Source of the DNA: Misgurnus anguillicaudatus
Lineage: Eukaryota; Chordata; Actinopteri; Cypriniformes; Cobitidae
Assembly (NCBI RefSeq): GCF_027580225.2
Contig: NC_073358.2
Span: forward strand, 50,205,501 to 50,269,500
Length of the DNA stretch: 64,000 nucleotides
Reading direction: 5' to 3'
In this document: one piece after another, positions 21,044 to 34,200 of the stretch
Numbering within the stretch: the stretch's first letter is position 1
How the letters are laid out: each line of letters begins with the position of its first letter
Translations under genes and position numbers: made by a program
The notes under the pieces: model-generated
Seen by the model: only the letters and a program-made list of their open reading frames with translations
What the model was told of the DNA's origin: nothing
Databases searched by the model: none

Positions 21044-22674
21044 GTGCATGTTTGGACTGGATAATGAAAAATCAGCCAGTAATATTTCAGAATAGATGTA
21101 AACTTCTTCAATATTGTTTAAAAAGCATCTCAGTGTGAGATCTCAAGATGCTGAATGATAAAATGATAAGATAAAATCTCTAAGTGACTACACTGAAGAT
21201 ACTGTAACATATTTAAAAGATGATATACTGTAACAGTTTGATTTACTTTTCTTTTCTTTAGTCATAACACAATTCCCAAATATCCATTGGTGTTATTCCA
21301 TGGATTTGATGAGTTTCCCATTATTTTGCAATGTGAAACAAATATGTAATCATTTTATGGTTTTTACACCATGATTGGAGAGTCTCATTACAAGTTCACA
21401 TTTTTACCCAAATAAGACAAAATTTATTGCATTTTGGAACCAAACCCTTCATTTGTCAAGCTATACATTTTATCAGTATATGTGTTTCCTTGGAACTGAA
21501 CCCATGACCACTTGAGCTACATGCACCCCATCTGTCTAAATGCAGGTGTTTTCACATAATTGTATATGTGTCGGTCCCTTTACGTGCAAGGATGAGTGAC
21601 AGTGAATGCATTTTTGTGTGCACGCGACTTACAGTGAATTATGAAATACATCTCTCTGGGAAATGACATTTAGTGCTACTACTCATTTTAATGTAAAACA
21701 AGCATTATCATCTTACTTTCATTCAGATGTCATCTTCAATAAATATTTAATTCAAGTCAATTGTCAGAACACCGCAACTCGAAATCTAATGCTTTGAGGG
21801 CTCTTTGGTGACATTTTCTGCAATGAAAATAGCAATACAGTACACAAGAAAAGTTTCAATGAGCATCCATATATATTTTACATCCTATTTATTAAGATGC
21901 AAATACAGGAAATACACTGTAAAAAATGCAGCATGAAGTTGAAACAACTTGGTTTTACAAGTCAATTCAACCTATTATACTATTTTAAGTTTTGGCTTAA
22001 AAAAGTTTACATAACTTATGAAATCAAGTTTTGATATAAAATTGTTTAACTTAATTCTTTAAGTTCAAGTAACATAAAAAATATATGTTGATTTGACAAC
22101 AATGCTGTGTTTGTTTTACAATGCACATAACACTGCATATTGTAAATGAAATAATATAGATTCATCTTTGTTTATGATGATGATACATGTATTTCACAAG
22201 TCGTTCCCCTTGAGACATAACGTGTTTTCACAAGAACATTTGTCAAGCTATACATATATATGTGTTTCCTTGGAACTGAACCCATGAGCACTTGAGCTAT
22301 GCAATTGTATATGTGTCGGTCCATTTAAGTGTAAGGATGTGTGACAGTGAATGCAATTTTGTGGGCACGTGTGTGTCATACAAGCTGTAAATCTTTACAT
22401 TATTTCCTGGGAATTCACCTGTAGTGCTGCTAATACAATACACTTGAGCTAAATGTCCCTTTTTATCTAAATACTTCTGCAGAAGAGAGAGAGCTGTAAA
22501 ACCTGTTAAACTACTCAATGACGCCATTCATTATAATGTAAAACAAGCATTATCATCTTACTTTTATTCAAATGTTATCTTCAATAAAAACTTAATTCTC
22601 AAACTGGTAAGGCAATCACGATGCCATAGCAGTTTACAGAGACAATTTTGTTTGATTATCTGTACACACGCTGA
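21044..22674. repeat. Dispersed repeat related to the 42.5-55.4 kb tandem repeat
   Basis: No gene. About 21400-21830 and 22160-22600 contain segments (CAAGCTATACAT, TATGTGTTTCCTTGGAACTG, GTCTAAATGCAGGTG, TGTCAGAACACCGCAACTC) that recur at 44070-44480, 52930-53290 and 54430-54950. These are diverged copies of one interspersed family; its class is not recognised. Confidence 0.5.
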
Positions 22675-23809
22675 CAGGGCTGGCCCTTTGGGTTATGGGG
22701 CCCTAGGCGAGACCATGAAAATGGGCCCCACTGGTGTAAAATATTTCATAGCAATGCAATTTGACAAGTGAAATTAAAACAGACAAAAATGAAAATATCT
22801 CAGTTAGAGAGGGGTATGGACATTTTTATAATGTTTTTAAATTAGCGTATAGGCATTAAACAATGTAAAGCAGAAAATAGGCCTACCTCTACCTTGTGAT
22901 TGCTTTCCTTTCTCTGCTTTTCTCTTTTTCTCTTTAGCCTCTAAAAGGTATCATAGTTTGCCAAAGACTACCACCGCAACATCACTAAAATAAGTCTTGT
23001 TTTTATTTTTATTGAAATAAGTAACGTAAACATTGCATTCTTATACGATACTACATTACCCATAATCCAAAACGTTTAACTTCCAAGCATGCACAATGAG
23101 ACACACCTCCGCAAGCGTCATCGCGTCATTAACATTATGCAAATTAGCCCACTCTGTTCTTATTTTGTAATATTTTATGTCTTTACTTATACTAAGGTTT
23201 TGTATTTATTATCATTTTACTGTTGATTGTTGTGTGGGGAATTTATCCTGTTGTTCAATTCCAGTGTTTTTTATTCAATCAATAAGCTCCCTGCGCATGC
23301 AGCATGTACTGCTTGCTGTTCGCGTCTAAGAGATTTGTGTGATGACAAAATCATTTTTGTGCATGAAGGGCCGTCGCCTTGACGGCCCTGCGCGCTGAAA
23401 CCCGATTATTGCAATGGTTGTTTTGAACTTAAATTTAAACAACAGTATTGTGGCAGACAGTGGAACTACTTGCATTCCTGCATGATAAAGATAAATACTT
23501 TATCTAAAGTATATACTACCAAATCTTTGGGTAGTTCTTCACATTTCATGTACTCTCCCAGTGACAGTGGCATCAGCATTTTTTCTTTTTGAATAAACTG
23601 TTTGCACAATTTGCACTTTTATATTTATGTTGTTGTATGTATTCTAAATACATTGATGTAGCATGCAAATTGAAATTACATTTAATTTGACATTGTCAGA
23701 TTGTGTGATATAATCTGTGTAAAGTTAGTATGTTGTGTACATTAAATTATGGGGGCCTGGTTTTGAAATCTGCTTAGGGCCCCAAAAAAGCTATAGGGCC
23801 AGCTCCTGG
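22675..23809. mobile_element. Possible hAT-like non-autonomous element
   Basis: The left end CAGGGCTGGCCC with TGGGGCCCTAGGCG is inverted at the right end (CTTAGGGCCCC, then ATAGGGCCAGCTCCTG). CAGGG termini fit hAT elements, but no 8-bp flanking duplication is visible and no transposase lies between. Confidence 0.4.
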
Positions 23810-24058
23810 ATTATATGCCTATTGTATAGTATTTGATTATTATAGTATAACAATGTTGTTCACTGGTACGCGCGTATATGCTACACCCTCTACCACACCG
23901 TGCTCCAGCAAGCAGCTTCATGTCTGGCCTAAAGTGATACAATGTCCTACTGCGGCATAGTGTTCCCTTAAGATCCTATTTAATGTTAATATTTATACTG
24001 CTACTTGCAACATGATCTCTTGGAAAGTTGTGTTATAATCACAAAAAAATATTAATTT

Positions 24059-24560
24059 ATTTGTGTTCATAGCATGAAATTCTGCTTTTTTGTGCCTTGA
24101 GCACAAATGTTATTTTCGTGTCACCCACACACATTTCTAAAAATAGTTTTTTTTCTGTCAGTGGCACGACTTTCTTTTTCGTTTCATATTGTTTTCTCAT
24201 TTTTCCCTCTATTTTTAAATCATTGTCACTTTGGGTTAGATTTGGGGTTTGGGTTTATGTGTACTTTTATGTATTTGTTTCTACATGTTTTCTTGCGCAT
24301 TTAAAACTATTGGAGTTGGGGCTTGGGTTAGGATGTCTGAAAAAGTAACAGAAACTGATTCTAACCCCAATCCAAGCGACAATGGTAAGAAAATTGAAAA
24401 AATAAAATAATAATGAGAAAACAATACATAAAATGAAACGAAAAAGAAAGTTGTGCAACGGACACGAAAAACTATTTAGAGAAATTTGTGCGAGTTACAC
24501 GAAAAGACATTTGTGCTCAAGGCATGAAAAGAGGCTGAATTTCGTGCCGTGGACACAAAT
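24059..24560. repeat. Foldback element B (GCACAAATG arms)
   Basis: The outer arms are inverted copies (GTGCCTTGAGCACAAATG at about 24092 against CATTTGTGCTCAAGGCATG at about 24508). The core contains TTGGGTTAGATTTGGGGTTT and, inverted, CTAACCCCAATCCAAGCGAC, the core shared with element A. Confidence 0.6.
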
Positions 24561-24940
24561 AAATGAATCAAATTTTACAAGCGCTAAGAACAAGAAAACT
24601 TCTGGTGGAGCAAAATGCACTTTGATGATAAAATGCTTGATTATTCGTTTTGGATTTTTTTGTATATTTATTTGATGCATTAGGTCAATTTCTGACAAAA
24701 ACAAACCCAAAACTAGTGTTTTATGTTCACGGAATATGTGTTAAATGAACTGTTTATTAGTTTTTCCGTTTGCAGACAAAAATGAATCAAGAAATTATCC
24801 AAAGGTACACAACTATTTTGGTATACATATACTTCCATTTGACATTTTAAACATTTCAGTGTTTTTAACTTCATATTGCATCTTTTTTTTCGGTGAACTA
24901 TCCCTTTTAAAGCACAATACCAAATTCCCATAAAACCATG
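24561..24940. other. Non-coding, 3' flank of entpd8
   Basis: AT-rich; GTGAACTATCCCTTTTAAAG near 24893 is the end of a cyprinid-type MITE related to 29451-29726. Confidence 0.3.
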
Positions 24941-24946
24941 TTTATT
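24941..24946 (-). terminator. Candidate polyadenylation signal of entpd8
   Basis: AATAAA on the minus strand, about 310 bases after the stop codon. No nearer canonical signal was noticed on that strand. Confidence 0.35.
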
Positions 24947-25253
24947 TAAAGAAACATGATAATGAATACCCTTAGCACAAATAAAACACTGGCAAATCCT
25001 TTACTGTTCCAACTAAAACTAGCACAGCGTCTTCTAACAGTCTCTCTTCTTATGATATCATGACTGAAAAGAAATAAATTGCTGAAAAAGTACAATATGC
25101 TTAGACATTTACACTTCTTTTGCATCATAATTGTTGTTGTATTGTAAACAGTAGAGGTTGGCCAACTATACTCACTAAAGACAGAAAATCTCATCAGCGC
25201 ATAATAATATACAAGGCGAGCAATACAATTAATTCAGTGCCTTGTGCTTGTTA

Positions 25254-28200
25254 TTAAACGACATCAGTACTTTCTTTCTTACAACTAGCACGTAGCAGAA
25301 AAAATAAAGCCATTATGAGAAGAAGGGAAAAAATGACGACCAGGGCAATCCAGGCATCAAGACGCAGCATTTTTCTTAGAATGATATCTTCGGCAGGAAG
25401 CAGGTTGCTTAAACTTAGCATGTAGCCAAGGGTCCAGCCAACAGAGGCGTCTCCCGCCTGCAAACCAAAGTAACTTGTTGACATTGTCTTATCAAGGCAT
25501 AACATGAAACAGTATTCAAAACAAAACAAAAATTTCTTCATGATTTAAAGGGGACATTTCACAAGACTTTTTTTAGGTGTCAAATAAATCTTTGGTGTCC
25601 CCCAGAGTACATATGTGAAGTTCAAGCTTAAAATACCATATAGATAATTTATTATAACATGTTAAAATTGACACTTTGTATGTGTGAGCAATTATTTGCC
25701 GTTTTTAGGTGTGTCCTTTAAATGCAAATGAGCTGATCTCTGCACTAAATGTCAGTGCCCTGATTGGATAGTGCAGATTAAGGGGCTTAAGGTATTATCC
25801 CCTTCTGACATCACAAGGGGAGACAAATTTCAGTTAACTATTTATTTACATGCTTGCAGAGAATGGTTTACCAAATCTAAGTTCCTAAATTGTGCTTTTC
25901 ACATTTTCTAGGTTGATAGAAGCACTGGGGACCCAATTATAACACTTTAAAATGGTAAAAGTCGGATTTTCCTGATATTTCCCCAGAAAAAAACAGTATA
26001 TTTAATGAGGAAGAAAAAATAAGGCTCGACTCTATCTATTAAGATAGAAAGCCAGTTATCCTCTACATCAGTGGTTCGCATTGCATTGATAGCTGTCCTG
26101 GTTGTGTGTGTGTTCACTACTCACTGGGATGGGTTAAATGCAGAGGTCACATTTCGAGTATGGGTGACCATCCTTGACAAACATGTCACTTTCACTTTAA
26201 TTAAAACAGTATTTAATGAAGATATCCATTGATATCCATACAGGGCTGTCTTAAAGTGAGGCTTACCTTGTTCTGAAAAGAGATGTGTGGGAAGGAGGAA
26301 TCATTAAAGCCATATCCATTTATAAGGAGCTCCTGGACAAAGATGGAGACTGCACAGTGATCTTTCAAACGGTTTTCCTGATCCGGAACCTTAGTGTTCA
26401 TCTAACAGATGGAAAGTGATAGAGAAGTTAAGTTCTTAAAAAACAACAACAACAACAAAAAAACATATAGAAATAATTTTTTTAAATTCCCTTTTCTGAG
26501 GGCGTATCTGAACTCTATTTAAAATTTAGACACTCATACTAGACTAAAGTCTAGCCAAATAAATGTGTCGGCAGTATACACTACACTACATCATGGAATC
26601 CAGAGAACACATATTAAATATCTTCATTGAAGATGAAAGTAAGTTCTCTGAGAACCTGAGACTCTCAATCTTTGGCCTAGTAGTTGATTGCTGCCATACA
26701 GAGATCGTCTATATTTCCGAATAGCAGGTTCAAAATAAGCCCAATGAGGTGGTACCTCCTGAATGCTCATGTTGCAGACAGCACGGACAGCATTCTTGAA
26801 GTGTGCTGGGGAGGTGATGGGGATGCCAGCAGTTTCTTGAAGGAACAAATGAGTGTAGAAGAATGCAGAAAATGCCTGTGCCAAAGAAAGATTACATAGT
26901 CAATTATTATGAAACAAAGTATTTTAATTTATTCAAAAGCCTTATTTATTAACTGCTTAAACACAAATCAGGACACTATAATGTCTCAAGAGATGAAAAA
27001 AATAAATAGCATTTTATGTCAGTTGATAAACATATATATTTAACCCTCATAAGCCCCTATTTTCTTGTATACGTTAGAGTTCCCTGGGGGTAAAAATGAC
27101 CCCAGAAATTAAAAGGGTGATTACAAAAAATATACACTGTAAAAAAAATCCGTAGAAATTGCAGCTGGGTTGCCGGTAAATTGCAGTGGATTTAGATTTA
27201 TGTTATTTACTGGCAACATTTTGTTAAAAGTTAAATGAACATTAAACATTTACAAGTCTTTGTCTTTACAGAGTAAAAAAAAACAAAAAAAAAAACGCAT
27301 CAAGCAAATCATTCTGGGAAACAAAATCTGGAGCAAAAAACAGAAAAAGGTTGAATATTATTTCTGGTTCCCAGAATGCTTTGCATGAGGCTGTTATTGT
27401 ATAGTTTTATTCTATAAAGATAAAGACTTGTTAATATTTAAAATGTATTTAACTTTGAACAAACTCTTGCCAGTAAATAACATAAATGTAAATCTACGGT
27501 AAATTACTGGCAACCCAGCTGCAATAACATTGTAATTTCTACTGATTTTTTTACAGTGTATACATTTTAATGATACAAATAATATATCTTTTTTTCTGTT
27601 TACTTCCCATCTATACAATAATGCTTTGTTTTGGGAGGTATGAAGTACTTTTGTACCTGTTTACCACTCAATTCCTCAACTTAACCACTAGCTTGCCTGT
27701 AAAATATCACATTTTATGAAACAATTCACATAAATTATGATCTAAATTTGATTTAAATTGTTTTTAGATATTGATCTAGATATTATGTGTTGAATTCGAC
27801 CATTCGGTGTTTAGAAAAAAACAGTTTTATGGTTACAGTTTAGGAAATAAATAATTTTGACCAGCAGAGGCCCATAGAGACCCATTCATTTCACTGAATG
27901 TGGCCAACTGCTCAACATCAATACTTTAGTAAAACATTTTGTGAATTTATGTTTATATAAACATTAGAAAGGCCATTAAAAATAAATATTATTTCAAATA
28001 GTATAATTTTCTGATGCATTTTGAACAACCCAGTCTCACCCCATGGCGTCAATATTTTTTGACGAACTGGGGACTTCAATACTATTAAGTCCGTTGCATT
28101 CTCTTTCCTATTTTCTTACCATTTTCTACCATTTTCGCGTCGGTTTAGGGTTAGATTTACATAATGACATCCCTACCCAAACCTAACCCTAACCCCAATG

Positions 28201-31200
28201 CCAGGCGACAACTGTTTAATTTCGCGTACCTAGTGGTATTGAAGTCCCCAGTTCGTCCAAAAATAGTATAGGTATGCCCTCCGCGTCAGCGTGTTGGCGC
28301 GTGGTCAAGTGTCGTCAAGTGTTGACGCCATGGGTGTGAGACCGTGTTATTTTGAAATGTCGGTTTTTACAAAATACCACAGAAATTTGACTAAACGTAA
28401 GAGTGTTTGTGTGCGTGTGTGTGCGCGCGTGTGTGTGTGTGTGTGTGTGTGCGTGTTTGTGATTTTGTCTTTTTGTGTGTGTCTGTGTCTTTATGTGTGT
28501 GTAAGTTTTACAGTGTCTTTATGTCTTTGTTTTGCATCTGTGGCAGTTTTTTTCGCCAAATTCTGTAAAAAATGCTGTCTGTGGCAGTCATACCTTTGTG
28601 TGTTTGTGTGTGTCTATTTGTGTGTGTGTGTGTGTGTGTGTGTGTTTGTGTGTGTGATTGAGCATGTTTTTTCTATATTGCATTTGTGCTCTAGTTCCAG
28701 CCCTACCTTTCTGTGTCAAAAATTTCAGATTTATGCTGAATGCATTGATTTTATTTGATGAATAACAAGAAAAAACAATGTTGTTTTTTTTGCATTTCCC
28801 ATTCATTTCAATTGGGGTCATTTTTACCCGCAAAGGGCCTCTTTTGGTGAATTTTTTACACCTCTTTAGAACGACGGAATCAAGCCCAGTTTATTTAATA
28901 TGAGTCTTGACAGATAATCTGGAAAAGTCACAAAATCTTATTCCACTGAGATGAAGGGAACCATGTTTTTTAACTAAATAAAAGTGTCTTGGGGGTAAGA
29001 TTGACCCCAAGGGACTCATTAGGGTTAAACAAAATGCATGCTGTATAACGTTAATGTTCCATTAAAAGTAATAAAGATCTCCTACCATAAAGTTTCCTGT
29101 AATGTTAGGCTGAAAGACTCCATCAAAAGAGCATTTGGAATAAGAACAGTTGTTGAAAGAAAAGAGATGGGTAACATTTCCTAGACATCGATTGTAGTCT
29201 CCAGTTCCAGTTATTTGCAGGATGCCATCAGGCTTATAAGGAGTTTGTCTCTTAAAGCATGGAGTATCAAACACACTGCCCAGCTTTACAGAGTGACTGT
29301 AACCTGCAGGATAGCAGGGGTGAACTACAGAGCTGTCTGATCCTTGAGTCTATAAGACACACAAAGAAATAGAGATGTCAAGGAAGTATGATATCTAAAC
29401 ACTAACTTCTGTTCATCTCAAAATCATTTAATATATGCTGGTTCTCTTTAAAAGGATAGTTCATCCAAAAATGAAAATTCTGCATCTTTTACTTACCCTC
29501 AAGTTGTTACAAACCTTTATAAATTTGTAGTTTTTATAACACTTAACAGTTTTTGAGCAACATTGACTTCCATAGTATTTACTCTCCTTATATGGAAGTA
29601 AATGGTGCTCCTGTTTTCTGCTTGATTATAAATGTCTTCCTTTGTGTTCAGCAGAACAAAGACAATTATACAGGTTTGTGGTGTGTAAAAGATGACAGAA
29701 TTTCCCCAGAACTATGAACTATCCCCCTATATATTGGTTTGATAGAGAGATGTGGTAATTCATGTATAGGAGAGGTTATTTGTGTATACTTCTATATGAA
29801 GGTAATACTTAACCGTGATTAGATGAGCCAGCAGTCTGAGTAAGACCTGTTCTCTCCCATAGCACAGAAAGCTCTGAGTGTATATCTTATAGTCTTTCCC
29901 ATACAGTTGTAATTTCATGAAATTAGTCTTGTTCTCTATCGTTTCTTCAGTCACAAAGGTGATCTGAGTCGAAGCTCCACCAAAGTCTAGTGCACCGATT
30001 GTGGGTCTGCCTGTGGACAGCCATTGACCCACAAAATCATACTGGAAAATGATCAAGGGAGAGAATAGAGAGAAACTGAAAGCAAGGCTGGTGGCAATTT
30101 AAATATCATTTTAAAGTATGTTCAAAAAACTTTTATATTACGCCTAATAGGGGATCTGTGCAATATCTCCTAATATTCATTCTTTAAAGGATAATTCCGG
30201 TATTTAACACTTTGAGTCTCATTTCTGGTTTGTTTTGGATGAACTACAGTGATGGACACAGAAATTTTGACAATGGGTCGTGTCTTGACTTTTCGACTCA
30301 TTTAGAAGCGTCTCTTGAATGCTTCAGAATGGAAGTCAATGACCATGCACAAAATGTCATTAAAACAACACTTAACATTCATTTTCAAAACTGTACTACT
30401 CACCGAGTGGTTCGTGGTGTTCGTTGATGATTAAAAACAAATATATTGGCGCAATGTATGATCTCAATCCGTGTTATTTGCTATAGTGGAACTATTTTTT
30501 CAGATACCTCACAACCGCGTATATACTTCTGCTCTATATTTGAGTCTGAAGCATGAATGAACGTAGTCCAACAAACTGTAATAAAACAGTAGCATACTTT
30601 CAAAATCAAGATTATTTATAACACTTACACCATCCAAAATGTTTTTTTTACATCAGCAGAACAATATAGAAGATATTTTGGAGAAACCCCAGTGCTCCGT
30701 CATGCAAGTCAACAGATCCGCACACTTTAAGAGCTAAAGCATATCCAATACAACAGTAATCCCCCATAACTCCGTGTGACATATTGACGTCTTGTGAAGC
30801 AAATCAATCAGTTTATGCAAGAAACTGAACGTTATTTACAACATTATTAGTGTGAATGCCAAAGCAGGAAGCGCGTTTTCCGTTTGAGGCGATCTCTTCC
30901 ACTGGTGGCGTTTGGTGGCTGTTGGCTATGGATGTTGGTCTCTCTGCGCCACCTATAGAGCGGGAGCGTGAAGCGCACTTCCTGCTTGGCAAAAGCTCTG
31001 CATTAACGCTGCAAAATATTTATATATATATTCGAATCTCAAAACTGAAAATCGAATGTCAACCCACGGAACGAATATTCGAATATTCTGGTCCAGCCCT
31101 ACAAATATGGTAAAAATTTATTTTGAGAGAAACCGAGCGAAAAAACAACAACCACATGTAAACAGACCCTTTTCTGTTTCCCGGCGGCGGAGTGATATAT

Positions 31201-34200
31201 CAGCCAGCAATGAGTCTTCCAGAGAAGTCAATGGAATTTTACAAAATGCCAAATAAAACACGACAGAAACTGTATTTCGCTACAAAACTTGTTTTTAATC
31301 ATCAACGAACACCACGAACCAGTCGGTGAGTAGCACAGTTTTGAAAATGAACGTTAAGTGTTGTTTTAATGACTTGTTTGTGCATGGCCATTGACTTCCA
31401 TTCTGAAGCAGTCAAGAGACGCTTCTAAACGAGTCAAAAACTCAAGACACGACCCATTGTCAAAATGTCAGTGTCCATCACTGTAGTTCATCCAAAACAA
31501 ACCAGAAATGAGACTCAAAGTGTTAAATACCGGAATTATCCTTTAACATATACTGTATCTACATTGCACTGTTATTGCACAACTTAAATGTTTACTATTA
31601 AGTCTTTGTATTTTGCATGTGCACTTTAAATGAGAGACCTGATTTCATTGTACAGCTGTAAAGTGACAATAAAGACATTCAGTGTGTAGCATGCAAAAGT
31701 TTTTATGCAAAAAGCATGATTCATCAATATGTTTATAGACCGTTTCATCGGGCGCACGTGTGGTGACGTGATAAGGATCTGGTACCAAATTTACTTCCGG
31801 TTTCTGTTTGTTTAATGGTCAGACTAGTTGCTGAAACTGAACTCTTAAAAAAAAAATACCTCGTCAGAAATAATGAATGTTTTGGGTTCCTATGTAATCT
31901 ACGTGTTGTTTATTTTGCTTGTTATATAAATAAACTATTTTAAAAGGACTTTGTTGTTATTTATACTTCGCAGAGTTTACCGGAAGTTACGTGATGACCA
32001 CGAAAGCCGCGTGTTTATGTTGTTACTGCTGAAACCGTCTATACTTATACTAAACTGACTTCGGGTGGCCCCAAGCCCAGAGTATAGGCTGTTTTTTACA
32101 TGTAGAGTACGTGAATTATCGAACAATGATTTGACTTGTATATGCATGCAGACATTCAACGCATGTGCATTGCGATAAAATGCAATCCATCTCCTGGGCT
32201 ACAAAGTACATTTCCTATAGGTGCATGCGCAACCTAGAAATTTTGAAACTTTTTGGTGTAGATATATATATTTGATTAACTCTCATAATTTCTACATAAG
32301 TATATTAACATTTATTGAGAACTAGATTTTCCTAAGTAAAATGACGATAAATACACAATTAATTCATGTAAAAATGAACTGTGTGGGAATAGTAAGTCAT
32401 ATTAGATATTTTCTTGTATTATTTAACTGTTTTATAGTCACTGCACATAGTCCTAAAATAATTAAGTAATTTTAATCAAAAACTTTAGCAGATTCAAGTA
32501 AAAAAATATTAGTTAATTTAACTTAAGAATATTAAATCCATTAAACTAAAAATATTTATTTGCACATGTTGTAAGGAATACCCACAATCCGTTGCTTCTG
32601 AATATTTTAATTTTTTAAGCTTTATCACAAAATAAGAACTGATAAGAACCTTAACTACTTAAATATTTGTTAGTGAAATGTCATAAAGGTTTAAGCTCTT
32701 ATATCATTGATGTTGTTTTGTTGTAAATGATAATTTTGTGAAGTCACCATTCAGGTGATCAGTGTTTAGTACATAAACCCTGTTCAGAACATTTTATTGT
32801 ATTTCTCTCCACAGGGCTGACAATACATGTTAAAAATGCAGTTTGTGTGCGTTTCTGTTCAGAATCAAGTTTATTCAATGACTGACTTATGTGACCTATC
32901 TGAACATTTCATAATCATTCTGACTCATCTCACACTTATCTGCAGATTTGACAATAACATTTACATTTAAACATTTAGCAGACGCTACTACCCAAAGATT
33001 AGTCATGAATTTTGTGTTATAATGCAATTTAGAACACTAAAAATAACTAAGTCCATAGAAGTATGTTAAAGAAAATAACAAACAGTAAATACAATTTATT
33101 TAATATTTTTAGGACCGCAATGCTTCAATAAAAAAACAACAACTAATAGACTTTACCTAAACGATTAAAATAAATCTAACTTCTAAAAAAATAATGAAGT
33201 AACATTTACTTAATTATTTAACATATGTTTTTCATGCATTATTAAGTAGATTTTATTTCATTTTAGTAGGTAAGTTGTACTTAAAAAAGCAGTAAATTTT
33301 AAAAATTTGTTACGAGGATTTTTTAAAGTAAATTTTACTAGTTTTTTTTCAGTGAATCTAGAGGGCTACTTTTTTACTTTTTTGTTTAACTCAAAATAAA
33401 ACTCAAAACTTTTTTGTTGGAGACCACTGGTTTAGATTATCCTGAAGGAGGATAATAATTTTTACGCATTTGTTAGCCGCTTATATAAAAAATGGCCTGC
33501 AGTGCATCCACGTTGTTCATTTTATAAGTATGAGCATTTCCCAGGAAAGAAACATGGCCCATTTAAGCTGGAAAGAGATTATTGATATTCATTGCAGGTG
33601 CTTGATTTTTGTGCATTGCTTTCTAGGCTTTAAAGCATCAGTGCATACATTTAAATAGAATAGAGAATAAGAAGTTATTTGTGTTTTAACGTATAACGAT
33701 TTTTCTTTAGGATCAGGTTTTGGTTATGTTACTGAAAACCTTTATGTTTATGGGTGATGAGGTCAAATAAAATATTAAATGACAAGATATACAAGATGGA
33801 TATAATAAAAATATTTTAAAACGCTGCATTTACCTTAACATAGTTCTCAAGCAGGTAGTTGACTGTGACCCAACCATAGGCTCCCTCCTCTTGTCCACTT
33901 AAAATCTTGGCCCCTTTAAAGCTGAACGGGTAGGTCTTCAGCTTATCTTCCACTTCTTTCAAAATCTCATCTGACTCTTTCGGTTTAGAAATACTGTGAT
34001 ATGACACAAGTAAATGTATATTTGTTATCTTACAAAGCATTCCACTTTATTTCAACACAGTTTTTCTGTATGCTCTGTATGTACTGTATTATGGTTCCTG
34101 CAGGTTTCATTGACAATTGGGGACTTGTACATTATAAGGGTGCTTTTAAATTAAAATAAATAAATAAATAAAGTGGACTGTTTCTCAATTAATGAACTGA

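Larger units (their letters stand above)
27040..29028. mobile_element. piggyBac-type element with nested insertions, entpd8 intron 6
   Basis: TTAA at both borders (27040-27043 and 29025-29028) with inverted termini CCCTCATAAG on the left against CCCTAATGAG read inwards from the right. Subterminal GGGGTAAAAATGACCCC is matched by GGGGGTAAGATTGACCCC. It has no transposase. Two other repeats (27133-27560 and 28031-28346) and (TG)n runs lie inside it. Confidence 0.6.

Noticed and set aside
22675..23809. Firm hAT assignment for the CAGGG-ended element
   Set aside because: The flanking octamers do not match, so it is listed only as possible.
26624..26755. Read-through of entpd8 exon 7 past its donor
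   Set aside because: A GT donor at 26755-26754 keeps phase with exon 8, and the extra residues do not match the family.
28291..28758. 155-codon frame rich in Val and Cys
   Set aside because: Translation of (TG)n microsatellites.
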